A program made the position numbers and the translations under genes. The notes beneath the pieces are model-generated. The model made no database searches, was not told the origin of the DNA, and saw nothing but the letters and a program-made list of their open reading frames with translations. Of a DNA stretch of 64,000 nt, positions 17,996-26,278 are shown one piece after another; position 1 is the first letter of the stretch; every line of letters begins with the position of its first letter. Origin of the DNA: Methylotenera oryzisoli (GTDB lineage: Bacteria; Pseudomonadota; Gammaproteobacteria; Burkholderiales; Methylophilaceae); assembly GCA_945907735.1 (NCBI GenBank), contig CAMDTL010000001.1:1-64000 (forward strand). The letters run 5' to 3'.

Positions 17996-18997
17996 TTATG
18001 TTAAGGCTTTAAATTTCTCAGTGGCAGCTATTAGCGCACTGGTAATACCTAGCTCCATGGCAGAATGTCCTGCATCGGCCACCATCACAAATTCAGCCTC
18101 TGGCATGGCGCGCGATAAATCCCAAGCGGTTTGTGGCGGGCACACCATATCATAACGTCCTTGTACAATCACCGTTGGAATCTTATTCAATATGGCGGCA
18201 GATTTTAATAGGCTATCGCCATCAATAAAGCATTGGTGCTGAATATAGTGCGTTTGAACGCGCGCGCGCGCCACTTCAATCGCCTGCTCTTTTTGCGCAT
18301 CTGCAAGCGTTTTGGTTGCGGAATTGGTGCTAGCCTCGAGCGGTTTTAAGCGCATGAAAGATGATTCAAATGCATTCCATCGGATTGCAGCGGGCGCACT
18401 AATTTGCATGTCGTCAGAAAAAATGCGTTTTGAGTAAGCATTTAATACATGCTGTTGTTCTTCTGCTGGCAAATAACTAATTAAGCGATGCCACACCTCA
18501 GGATAAAAATGCTGAACCCCCCCTAAAAACCATGCTAATTCATTAGCGCGACTTAAGAAAATACCACGTAAAATTAAACTGATTACACGATTAGTATGCT
18601 TAACTGCGTAAGTGAGCGCTAATGTACTGCCCCAGGAGCCGCCAAATACATGCCATCTGGCGATGCATAAATGGTTGCGTAAAGTTTCAATATCATTGAC
18701 CAAGTCGTCGCTTGTGTTGTCGCGCACCTCGCCTAGGGGTGTGCTACGCCCGCAACCGCGCTGATCTAGCAATATGATTCGATAATGTTGTGGGTCAAAA
18801 AATCGTCTTTGCGTCGGGTTGCAGCCACTACCTGGGCCGCCGTGTAAAAATACGACAGGAACACCTTCAGCATTACCACATTCCTCGTAGTAAATTTTAT
18901 GCAAATCGCTTACTTTTAAGCAGCTCTCGTTGAAAGGTTCGATTTCAGGATACAAATTGTAAGTGGCTGGATACATCACTATATTTATGCTTTCCAT
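17996..18997 (-). CDS. pip: Proline iminopeptidase
   Basis: 333 residues from the first ATG; an internal ATG at 18976 gives MYPATYNLYPEIEPF, closer to the family start, so the true start may be seven codons later. Oxyanion-hole motif HGGPGSGCNP, LDQRGCGRSTP, and nucleophile elbow GGSWGSTLAL; the catalytic His is in ADAGHSAME near the end. An alpha/beta-hydrolase of peptidase family S33 releasing N-terminal proline. First gene of a three-gene minus-strand operon; a role together with the downstream YihY fusion is unclear. Confidence 0.92.
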   Translation of the reverse strand: MESINIVMYPATYNLYPEIEPFNESCLKVSDLHKIYYEECGNAEGVPVVFLHGGPGSGCNPTQRRFFDPQHYRIILLDQRGCGRSTPLGEVRDNTSDDLVNDIETLRNHLCIARWHVFGGSWGSTLALTYAVKHTNRVISLILRGIFLSRANELAWFLGGVQHFYPEVWHRLISYLPAEEQQHVLNAYSKRIFSDDMQISAPAAIRWNAFESSFMRLKPLEASTNSATKTLADAQKEQAIEVARARVQTHYIQHQCFIDGDSLLKSAAILNKIPTVIVQGRYDMVCPPQTAWDLSRAMPEAEFVMVADAGHSAMELGITSALIAATEKFKALT

Positions 18998-19091
18998 TTG
19001 ATTTTATTCAATATTTTACACGTTTAAAAAAATGCCACAAATGGCGCTAACAAATGGTTTAAATATTTGTTAATAAATTGTAACCAAAGTG

Positions 19092-19120
19092 TTGCAATTA
19101 ATATTAACTTGATTTATATT
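19092..19120 (+). promoter_or_regulatory. Predicted sigma-70 promoter of xoxF
   Basis: TTGCAA (19092-19097), 17-base spacer, TATATT (19115-19120). The predicted transcription start is near 19127, giving an untranslated leader of about 120 bases before the xoxF ATG at 19249. Such a consensus-like promoter suits the very high expression expected for methanol dehydrogenase. Confidence 0.6.
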
Positions 19121-19126
19121 GCAGTT

Positions 19127-19145
19127 CGCACATGAATAATGTGCG
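19127..19145. promoter_or_regulatory. Perfect dyad at the predicted xoxF transcription start
   Basis: CGCACAT-GAATA-ATGTGCG, a perfect 7-bp dyad with a 5-base centre that starts where transcription is predicted to begin. It could be an operator for a repressor or the 5' hairpin of a stabilised mRNA. The remaining leader to 19248 is AT-rich with GGAG before the start codon. Confidence 0.5.
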
Positions 19146-19248
19146 CGAAAAAGTCTGCTTTAAATTTATGGCAATTACCACAAGTAAGAGTTGTAAAATT
19201 CAAGTTTACTTTTAATTAACCCTTAGTAATATAACTTTGGAGATAAAA

Positions 19249-21126
19249 ATGCAAATTAACAAAATTAAGCTAGCTTTAGGCTTAGTTGCAGGCGCTACAT
19301 TGGCAATGCCAATGATGGCTTCAGCAGCAGCAGACCAAGAAGCAGCGATCGCAAACGCAAATAACTGGGCTCACCCACGTGGTAACCACACGAACCAAGG
19401 CTACAGCACACTTTCACAAGTTAACAAAGGTAACGTAAAAAACCTTAAAGCTGCTTGGACATTCGCAACTGGTGTAAACCGTGGTCACGAAGGTTCACCA
19501 ATCGTTGTTGGTAACATGATGTATGTACATACAGCATTCCCAAACAACGTATACGCACTTGATTTAAGCAATGATCAAAAAATTGCTTGGCAATATTTCC
19601 CTAAACAAGACCCATCTGTACAAGCTGTTTTATGTTGCGATAACGTAAACCGCGGTCTTGGTTTCGGCGATGGCAAAATCTACTTGCAACAAAATGACGG
19701 TAACTTAGTTGCTTTGGACGCAAAAACAGGTGCTAAAGTTTGGTCTACATTAGTAAATGACCCAAAAGTTGGTGCTACTAATACTAACGCTCCACACGTA
19801 ATCAAAGACAAAATCTTAACCGGTTGTTCAGGTGCTGAGTTCGGCGTACGTTGCTTTATCGCTGCATACAATGCAAAAGATGGTTCTTTAGCATGGAAAG
19901 CCTACTCAACAGGCCCAGATGCTGAAATGTTGATTGGTGATGGCTTCAATGCTGATACACCTGAGTACAGTGCTTTGTCAGTGTACAAAGACATCAACGG
20001 CGGCAACAAACAAGGCGGTTCTTTTGAAGCGCTTAAAGCTGGCGAAATCAAAATCGGTGAAAAAGACCTAGGCGTTCGCACATGGTTGAAACCACAAGCA
20101 GTTAAAGATGGTTGGCAACATGGTGGTGGCTCTGTATGGGGCTGGTGGCCGTATGATTCACGCACAAACTTAGTGTACTACGGTACAGGTAACCCATCTG
20201 TTTGGAACCCAGACGTACGTCCAGGCGACAACAAATGGTCTATGACTATTTTTGCACGTGATTTAGATTCAGGTCAGGCTAAATGGGGCTATCAAATGAC
20301 TCCACACGATGAGTGGGATTATGATGGTATTAACGAAGTAATCTTGTTCGACAAAGGTGGTAAAACCTACGCATGGCATCATGACCGTAACGGTTTTGCG
20401 TACACATTCGCTGCTGGTAACGGTAAATTAGTTGCTGCTGAGAAAGTACACCCATTTGTTAACTGGTCTACTGGCGTTGACATGAAAACTGGCGTGCCAC
20501 AAAAAGAAGCTTCAGCTTCTACTCACCAAGATTACAATGCTAAAGGCGTTTGCCCAGCTGCATTGGGTACTAAAGACCAACAACCAGCTGCTTACTCACC
20601 AAAAACTGGTTTAATTTACACTCCATTGAACCACGTATGTATGACATACGAGCCAGTTGAGTCTAAATACACAGCTGGTCAACCTTGGGTTGGTGCTACT
20701 TTAACGATGTTTGCTGGTCCTGACGGCGTAATGGGTGGCTTCGGCGCTTATGATCCTATGACCAACAAAAAAGTATGGTATAACAAAGAGAAATTCTCTG
20801 CTTGGGGCGGTGCGTTAACTACAGCATCTAACCTAGTGTTCTACGCAACTTTAGATCGTTGGATTAAAGCATTGGATGCAGCATCAGGTAAAGAACTATG
20901 GAAATTCCAAATTGGTTCTGGCTCGATTGGTAATGCATTCACATACGGTCACAAAGGTAAACAACACGTTGGCGTGCTATCAGGTATTGGTGGCTGGGCT
21001 GGCGTTGCGATGAACCTTGGTATGACTAACCCAACAGACGCACTAGGTGCTGCTGGTGGTTATGCTGAACTCGTTAAATACAACGCTGCTCCTGGCGGCG
21101 GTGGTTTAACAGTATTCAAACTATAA
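19249..21126 (+). CDS. xoxF: Lanthanide-dependent PQQ methanol dehydrogenase XoxF
   Basis: 625 residues from the ATG at 19249 (GGAG upstream); the in-frame TTG four codons earlier is rejected. Signal peptide about 1-27 ending ASA. An eight-bladed PQQ propeller with adjacent Cys129-Cys130 disulfide, metal ligands Glu197 and Asn315, catalytic Asp357 and, two residues on, Asp359 in HDEWDYDG. MxaF has Ala at that last position; the extra Asp marks lanthanide-dependent XoxF. It oxidises methanol to formaldehyde or formate in the periplasm. A segment of about 30 extra residues lies between Glu197 and Asn315 compared with MxaF as I recall it. Codon use is strongly biased to high-expression codons. 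Probably the XoxF4 clade typical of Methylophilaceae. Confidence 0.96.
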   Translation: MQINKIKLALGLVAGATLAMPMMASAAADQEAAIANANNWAHPRGNHTNQGYSTLSQVNKGNVKNLKAAWTFATGVNRGHEGSPIVVGNMMYVHTAFPNNVYALDLSNDQKIAWQYFPKQDPSVQAVLCCDNVNRGLGFGDGKIYLQQNDGNLVALDAKTGAKVWSTLVNDPKVGATNTNAPHVIKDKILTGCSGAEFGVRCFIAAYNAKDGSLAWKAYSTGPDAEMLIGDGFNADTPEYSALSVYKDINGGNKQGGSFEALKAGEIKIGEKDLGVRTWLKPQAVKDGWQHGGGSVWGWWPYDSRTNLVYYGTGNPSVWNPDVRPGDNKWSMTIFARDLDSGQAKWGYQMTPHDEWDYDGINEVILFDKGGKTYAWHHDRNGFAYTFAAGNGKLVAAEKVHPFVNWSTGVDMKTGVPQKEASASTHQDYNAKGVCPAALGTKDQQPAAYSPKTGLIYTPLNHVCMTYEPVESKYTAGQPWVGATLTMFAGPDGVMGGFGAYDPMTNKKVWYNKEKFSAWGGALTTASNLVFYATLDRWIKALDAASGKELWKFQIGSGSIGNAFTYGHKGKQHVGVLSGIGGWAGVAMNLGMTNPTDALGAAGGYAELVKYNAAPGGGGLTVFKL

Positions 21127-21165
21127 TTAGATTTTTAATTATTAGTTAGAATCAAATGTTCTATA

Positions 21166-21196
21166 AAACACCTCGTTTCGGCGAGGTGTTTTTATT
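21166..21196 (+). terminator. Terminator after xoxF
   Basis: AAACACCTCG-TTTC-GGCGAGGTGTTTTT forms a strong stem with a T tail, 40 bases after the xoxF stop. It would make xoxF mainly monocistronic and set xoxJ at a lower level, transcribed by readthrough or from an unseen promoter in 21200-21390. Confidence 0.92.
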
Positions 21197-21400
21197 TGTT
21201 CTAGTAAAAAATAGTAGGTCGCCTAAATGAGGTAATCGCCGTTATACAGCCGAGTATGGCTAAAAATGAAAATTTAGTTACAATGCTAAATCTAGTAAAT
21301 TGGACTTGGTAATTTAACCATAAAGAACTTTTATTTTTAGTGATACTCTCATGCAGTGATGCGGGAATTTTTGCCGCAATTTAATTAAGGAAATAAAATA

Positions 21401-22333
21401 ATGTTGAAGCATATTAAGCAAGCTAGCTTGCTGGCGGGGTTGGTAACAGTTTTGGCAATGACAGCAAATACTAGTTTTGCGGCTGATGAGATTGGCTTGG
21501 ATCTTAATAGTGGACGGGGTGGCGAGGCGCAGCGTGTAGATGATGGTACAGAATTTAAAGTTTGCGCAGACCAAGATAATATGCCGTACTCAAACTCAAA
21601 GCATGAAGGTTTTGAAAATAAAATTGCCGAAGTGTTAGCCAAAGATTTAGGGTTAAAATTGACCTATCAATTTTGGTATGACCGCATGGGTTTTTTACGC
21701 AATACTTTAAATGCCAAACGTTGTGATGTAGTGATGGGCACGGCAGCAGACAATGATGCGCTACGTACCTCAAAACCTTATTATCGCTCTGGTCATGTCT
21801 TTGTGTGGCGCAAAGAGAGCAATTACAATATTAGCAATTGGGATGCTCCAGACTTAAAAAAAGGCTTGATTGGCGTAGTAGGTCAAAGTCCCGCCACTAT
21901 TCCCATGAATGATCATAATTTAATTAGCAATGCGCGCCCATACCGCATGCAGCGCGATTTAAATTTGCCGCCTAGTTATTTAATCGATGATTTAGCCAGT
22001 GGCGTGATTGATGTCGCTGTTGCTTGGGGTCCGATTGGGGGCTATTTTGCAAAAAATGCTAAAGTGCCTATGGAGGTGAGAGTGATTCCTGAGTATGAAA
22101 ATCCTGATAAGATTAGTCAAGCAAAAGGTCAAGAGTTTTGGAATATCTCTGTTGGCGTGCGTAAAAAAGAAAAAGAGCGTATGGAGTTGATTCAAGGCGC
22201 TTTAGATCGCAATCAGGATAAGATTGCACAAATTCTAGCGGATTACGGAGTACCAACCGTGCCAGTAGTCATTGAGGCTAAAAAATCAAATTCTGATAAG
22301 CCACGAGGTGCAGTTGTGCCAAAAACAGAGTAG
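21401..22333 (+). CDS. xoxJ: XoxJ, periplasmic solute-binding-like protein of the XoxF system
   Basis: 310 residues, signal peptide about 1-27 (ends TSFA). The mature protein has a bilobed solute-binding fold: FKVCADQDNMPYSN, DRMGFLRNTLNAKRCDVVMG, LIGVVGQSPAT. This is the MoxJ/XoxJ family found next to PQQ methanol dehydrogenases; it has no ABC partner here. XoxJ is thought to assist XoxF activation or maturation rather than transport. A charged C-terminal tail (about 285-310) is unlike the core. Preceded by AAGGAAATAAAATA. Confidence 0.92.
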   Translation: MLKHIKQASLLAGLVTVLAMTANTSFAADEIGLDLNSGRGGEAQRVDDGTEFKVCADQDNMPYSNSKHEGFENKIAEVLAKDLGLKLTYQFWYDRMGFLRNTLNAKRCDVVMGTAADNDALRTSKPYYRSGHVFVWRKESNYNISNWDAPDLKKGLIGVVGQSPATIPMNDHNLISNARPYRMQRDLNLPPSYLIDDLASGVIDVAVAWGPIGGYFAKNAKVPMEVRVIPEYENPDKISQAKGQEFWNISVGVRKKEKERMELIQGALDRNQDKIAQILADYGVPTVPVVIEAKKSNSDKPRGAVVPKTE

Positions 22334-22463
22334 AATAATGTTTTTTTATTTTGTGACAACTTAATGTCAACCAAGTAGAAAGACATTCGTTAAATTAGCA
22401 AACGTTCAAGTTGCAAATGCACGTAAGGCGTTGCTCGTATTGTAAAAAAGATTAGGAGAAAAC

Positions 22464-23027
22464 ATGTTTGGCAATAAAGCATTGAAGTCAACTTTATTTA
22501 TTTCTATGTTGACATTAGCAGGTCTTGCAGTTTCATTTCAAGCAAATGCAGCGTGCAATTTAGTTTCTACGGTAGACAATAAACCATTGGCAATTAAAGC
22601 GGTTGCTACAGACACACCAGAAGCTAAACAATTTTTAGAAACTTGCGTCAACCCCTATACAAAAATGTATATGGCTGATGCAGAAGCTGCTAAAAAAGGT
22701 AAAAGAGAGTACAACTACAATAATTGTACTGGTTGTCATGGCGGTAAATTAGAAGGTATTATGGCGCCATCACTCAGTAAAAATACTGCTGGTGGTCAAG
22801 GTGCATTCGATCAAAAATGGGTCTATGCTAAAAATGCAACAGACAAAGGTATGTTTGAAACCATCGCTGCTGGTACACCAGGCACTTCAGGTGGCACTAT
22901 GTTTATCTGGCATAACCAATTGCCAGGCAAAACGGGTGACGGTTTAAGCACTGATCAGATTTTAAAAGCGGTTGCTTATATTCGCACTCAGTACAAAGGT
23001 GACGGCGAAAAAACCTGGTTGAAGTAA
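22464..23027 (+). CDS. xoxG: Periplasmic c-type cytochrome, XoxG (cytochrome cL-like), electron acceptor of XoxF
   Basis: 187 residues, signal peptide about 1-29 (ANA), AGGAGA ribosome-binding site. One heme-attachment motif, CTGCH (Cys88-His92). The segments AKQFLETCVNPY and NATDKGMFETIAAGTPG resemble cytochrome cL (MxaG/XoxG), and the position after xoxF-xoxJ supports it as the direct electron acceptor. Two extra Cys (31 and 61) could form a disulfide. It shares order and heme spacing with the next gene. Followed by its own terminator. Confidence 0.88.
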   Translation: MFGNKALKSTLFISMLTLAGLAVSFQANAACNLVSTVDNKPLAIKAVATDTPEAKQFLETCVNPYTKMYMADAEAAKKGKREYNYNNCTGCHGGKLEGIMAPSLSKNTAGGQGAFDQKWVYAKNATDKGMFETIAAGTPGTSGGTMFIWHNQLPGKTGDGLSTDQILKAVAYIRTQYKGDGEKTWLK

Positions 23028-23059
23028 TATTTTCAACTGAATAATTCGTAACAAATAAA

Positions 23060-23094
23060 AACGGCTACTGTATAATTACAGTAGCCGTTTTTTT
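23060..23094 (+). terminator. Terminator between the two cytochrome genes
   Basis: AAAACGGCTACTGTA and its complement TACAGTAGCCGTTTT, about 12 bp of stem with a small ATTA loop and a run of T. It separates xoxG from the second cytochrome gene. Confidence 0.93.
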
Positions 23095-23132
23095 ACATTA
23101 AGACATTGTAGATATAATGCCGGAGATTTAGC

Positions 23133-23654
23133 ATGAAACAGCTTACATTAAGTGTTGTTTTAGCTTTGATGGTATCTGCGTTAGTTGCATGTAATAAAAT
23201 AGACTCAGTTGCTCCAGCAGCAAGTGGAGATGCAATTAGCTTTGTCGATACTCAAGCAAGCAATCCTTTAATTATTGATCACGCTTTATTTGATACACCA
23301 GCGGCCAAAGAATTTTTAGCTACAGGCAAAAATCCTTATATTGCTAATGAAGTAGCTATTGCAGCAGGTAAAAAAGTTTTTGGCTTATATTCTTGCACAC
23401 AATGCCATGGCCCAGAAGCTAGAGGTCAAGTGGGCCCTGGGTTAGTTGGCCCTACTTTCCAATATCCTAAAAATGCAACCAATAAAGGCATGTTTGAAAC
23501 TATTTGGCACGGCACTAATAACGGTATGGGCGGTAAGGGAATAGGCATCATGGATCCAACAGATCCTACAAATGGCCTCACGCCTGATGATACACTGAAG
23601 GTGATTGCATGGATTCGTACCAAAGGTGATGGCGGCGTAACTGGTAACGAGTAA
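23133..23654 (+). CDS. Lipoprotein c-type cytochrome, diverged paralogue of the xoxG product
   Basis: 173 residues. Lipobox LVAC with Cys20 predicts a lipid-anchored protein. Single heme motif CTQCH at Cys88-His92, exactly the same residue number as in the preceding cytochrome. Shared blocks include DTPAAKEFLATGKNPY against DTPEAKQFLETCVNPY and KNATNKGMFETI against KNATDKGMFETI, so the two arose by duplication. A plausible role is a membrane-anchored relay from XoxG to the terminal oxidase, or an alternative XoxF acceptor; this is inference. Confidence 0.87.
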   Translation: MKQLTLSVVLALMVSALVACNKIDSVAPAASGDAISFVDTQASNPLIIDHALFDTPAAKEFLATGKNPYIANEVAIAAGKKVFGLYSCTQCHGPEARGQVGPGLVGPTFQYPKNATNKGMFETIWHGTNNGMGGKGIGIMDPTDPTNGLTPDDTLKVIAWIRTKGDGGVTGNE

Positions 23655-23668
23655 CTATTATAGTTTAT

Positions 23669-23706
23669 ATGCGCGCTTGCTGATTCAGTAGGCGCATTTT
23701 TTATTT
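23669..23706 (+). terminator. Weak terminator after the lipoprotein cytochrome gene
   Basis: ATGCGC ... GCGCAT stem of 6 bp with a 17-base loop, then seven T. The long loop makes it weaker than the other terminators in this cluster; some readthrough into the NDH-2 gene is possible. Confidence 0.55.
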
Positions 23707-23730
23707 CGGTGCTAGCAAATTAGGGTTCAA

Positions 23731-25062
23731 GTGGAAATTACAACAGAAAATAACTTACATCACATTGTCATCGTAGGCGGCGGGGCAGGTGGTTTAGAGC
23801 TGGCAACACGCTTGGGCGATAGTTTAGGCAAAAGTAAAAAAGCTGCTATCACGCTGATTGATAGCACCAGAACGCATGTGTGGAAGCCATTGTTGCATGA
23901 AATTGCCGCAGGTAGCATGAACCCAGATAAGCATGAGCTTGAGTATATGGCGCAAGCGCATTGGCACCACTTCCGTTTTAGATTAGGCCGTATGGATGGC
24001 TTAAATCGAGCCATCAAGGAAGTTACCATTGCGCCACATTTTGATGAAGATGGTACAGAAGTGATTCCGCGCCGTACTTTTAAATATGATACTTTGGTGA
24101 TTGCCATTGGCAGCACCACCAATGATTTTGGCATCAAGGGTGCGCTTGAACATTCTATTGCGCTGGATACGCAAAGCCAAGCCGAAAAATTTCATCGTCG
24201 TCTGCACAACGCCTTAGTGCGCGCGCAGACGCAAACATCGCCTATACACCCAGGGCAATTAGAAGTTGTCATTGTGGGTGCAGGTGCTACAGGCGTGGAG
24301 TTGGCGGCCGAGCTGCACAATACAACGCGTGAGCTGGCGGCTTATGGCTTAGATAAAATAGACGCTGATCGCGATGTTAAAATATCCATTATTGAAGCCA
24401 GCGATCGCGTATTGCCCGCCTTACCAATAAAATTATCGACAGCAGTTGAGTTGGAGCTTAAAAGGTTAAATGTGCAAGTATTTACTGGCGAGCGCGTGAC
24501 AGAAGTTTCTGGCAAAGGCGTCATTACGCACAGCGGCCGCCTTGTTCCATCGGAGCTGGTGGTGTGGGCAGCAGGCATTAAAGCGCCAGACTTTTTGAAG
24601 CAGTTGGATGGTTTGGAAACCAACCGCATCAATCAATTAGTGGTAAAACAAACCTTACAATCTACGGTGGATGAGAGCATTTTTGCATTTGGTGATTGCG
24701 CTGCATGCACGTGGATTGGGCATGCAGGCAATGTGCCGCCACGTGCGCAGGCGGCGCATCAACAAGCGTCATTGTTGTTTAAAACCATGAAAAAGCGCGT
24801 TGCAAATCAAACTAACTTACCAGAGTATCGTTATCGTGATTATGGGTCACTGGTGAATTTAGGCCGTTACTCAACCGTGGGCAGTTTAATGGGAGCGCTT
24901 TCTGGCGGCAGCATGTATATTGAGGGTTTGTTTGCACGATTGATGTATCAATCACTGTATAAAATGCATTTAATGACATTGCATGGCGTATTTGAAGTAG
25001 CTTTACAAACCTTGGCTACACTCATCACGCGCCGTACAGAGGCGCAAGTCAAATTACATTGA
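23731..25062 (+). CDS. Type II NADH dehydrogenase-like FAD oxidoreductase
   Basis: 443 residues from a GTG start. FAD site VGGGAGGLELATRLG (about 16-30), NAD site VIVGAGATGVELAAEL (about 181-196), and the second FAD contact FAFGDCAAC. The C-terminal 70 residues have amphipathic/hydrophobic stretches typical of NDH-2 membrane anchoring. It would pass electrons from NADH to quinone without pumping protons. Position right after the xox cytochromes may be functional (respiratory overflow from formate-derived NADH) or chance. Sulfide:quinone reductase is less likely. Confidence 0.87.
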   Translation: MEITTENNLHHIVIVGGGAGGLELATRLGDSLGKSKKAAITLIDSTRTHVWKPLLHEIAAGSMNPDKHELEYMAQAHWHHFRFRLGRMDGLNRAIKEVTIAPHFDEDGTEVIPRRTFKYDTLVIAIGSTTNDFGIKGALEHSIALDTQSQAEKFHRRLHNALVRAQTQTSPIHPGQLEVVIVGAGATGVELAAELHNTTRELAAYGLDKIDADRDVKISIIEASDRVLPALPIKLSTAVELELKRLNVQVFTGERVTEVSGKGVITHSGRLVPSELVVWAAGIKAPDFLKQLDGLETNRINQLVVKQTLQSTVDESIFAFGDCAACTWIGHAGNVPPRAQAAHQQASLLFKTMKKRVANQTNLPEYRYRDYGSLVNLGRYSTVGSLMGALSGGSMYIEGLFARLMYQSLYKMHLMTLHGVFEVALQTLATLITRRTEAQVKLH

Positions 25063-25068
25063 GTATGG

Positions 25069-26247
25069 CTAGGGCATTGACTGGGACGTAGTTTGAGTGC
25101 GGTATATTCTGTTTATTATACTCATGCTAAGGATGATAAACAGGCCAAATGCGACAATAATCACACTCATTGCAATGTTGGCTTTTACCATCAGCAAATA
25201 AAACCCAAGCATAATTAATATACCGATATGTTCGTTTAAGTTTTGTACTGCTATAGAGTGTCCTGCGCCTATTAGGTGATGTCCGCGGTGCTGCAGTAAT
25301 GCATTAAGAGGTACGACAAAAAACCCACTTAATGCCCCAATAAAGAATAATAGCAGTGCGGCAATCTGCCAATCATTCACAAACACCATTAAAATCACTA
25401 GCAGCCCCATGATGATGCCTGCTGGTAATACTTTAGTCGATTCTTCCAATGTGATATATTTTGATGCGACAACCGAACCTACAGCAATGCCAATCGCCAC
25501 GGTAGCAATTAGTTGTGTAGATTGCTCAATATCAAACTTTAGCGCCATAGCCGCCCAAGCTAGCACGACTAGTCTTAGCGTGGCGCCCGCCCCCCAAAAC
25601 AGCGTGGTCACAGCAAGTGAAACCTGCCCTTGCGGATCTTTCCACAGCGTTATAAATGCATGCCAAAAATCTTTCAGCATGTAAAAAGCGCTTTTACTTC
25701 CCAGTTTTATTTCTATGGGTAACTTAGGAATAAAGTAATTAAAAAAAGCGGCAGTGATGTATAGCCCTGTAATAACGAGCATTGCAAAGTGAAGGTCATT
25801 GCTCGCTAATTTCCCTCCTATAATCGCACCCACAATAATGGCGGTGACTGTAGAACCTTCCATCCATCCATTGCCTTTCACTAGCAAATGGCTAGGCAAC
25901 ATTTCTGTCAGTATGCCGTACTTTGCAGGGGAGTAAGCAGCTGCACCAATACCGACGACACCATAAGCATAAAGTGGAGGCATCCCCAATATCATGGCGA
26001 TACAGCCAGCCACTTTTACAGAGTTGGAGAAAAACATCACACTGCCTTTTGGGAAAGCGTCTGCGATAGACCCAACAAAAGGGGCAAGTAATATATATGA
26101 AATAACGAAAAACTGCTGTAAAAGTGGCGTGTGCCAGTCGGGAGAGTTTAGTTCTGTCAGTAGCGCAATAGCCGCAAACAGCAAAGCGTTATCTGCTAAG
26201 GCAGAAAAAAACTGCGCAATTAATAGAGTGTAAAATCCTTTATTCAT
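25069..26247 (-). CDS. lplT: Lysophospholipid transporter LplT (MFS)
   Basis: 392 residues with 10-12 hydrophobic segments. The start MNKGFYTLLIAQFFSALADNALLFAAIALL (seen in two motifs: LIAQFFSALADNALLFAAI and PFVGSIADAFPKGSVMFF) matches LplT. The family flips lysophosphatidylethanolamine across the inner membrane for re-acylation by Aas, which is not present here. The gene ends 6 bases from the convergent NDH-2 gene. Confidence 0.87.
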   Translation of the reverse strand: MNKGFYTLLIAQFFSALADNALLFAAIALLTELNSPDWHTPLLQQFFVISYILLAPFVGSIADAFPKGSVMFFSNSVKVAGCIAMILGMPPLYAYGVVGIGAAAYSPAKYGILTEMLPSHLLVKGNGWMEGSTVTAIIVGAIIGGKLASNDLHFAMLVITGLYITAAFFNYFIPKLPIEIKLGSKSAFYMLKDFWHAFITLWKDPQGQVSLAVTTLFWGAGATLRLVVLAWAAMALKFDIEQSTQLIATVAIGIAVGSVVASKYITLEESTKVLPAGIIMGLLVILMVFVNDWQIAALLLFFIGALSGFFVVPLNALLQHRGHHLIGAGHSIAVQNLNEHIGILIMLGFYLLMVKANIAMSVIIVAFGLFIILSMSIINRIYRTQTTSQSMP

Positions 26248-26278
26248 TAATTAGTACATTAATTCGTGGGTTACCTTA

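Noticed and set aside
21314-21642. Two antisense frames over the start of xoxJ
   Set aside because: They overlap a well-supported signal peptide and conserved domain on the other strand.
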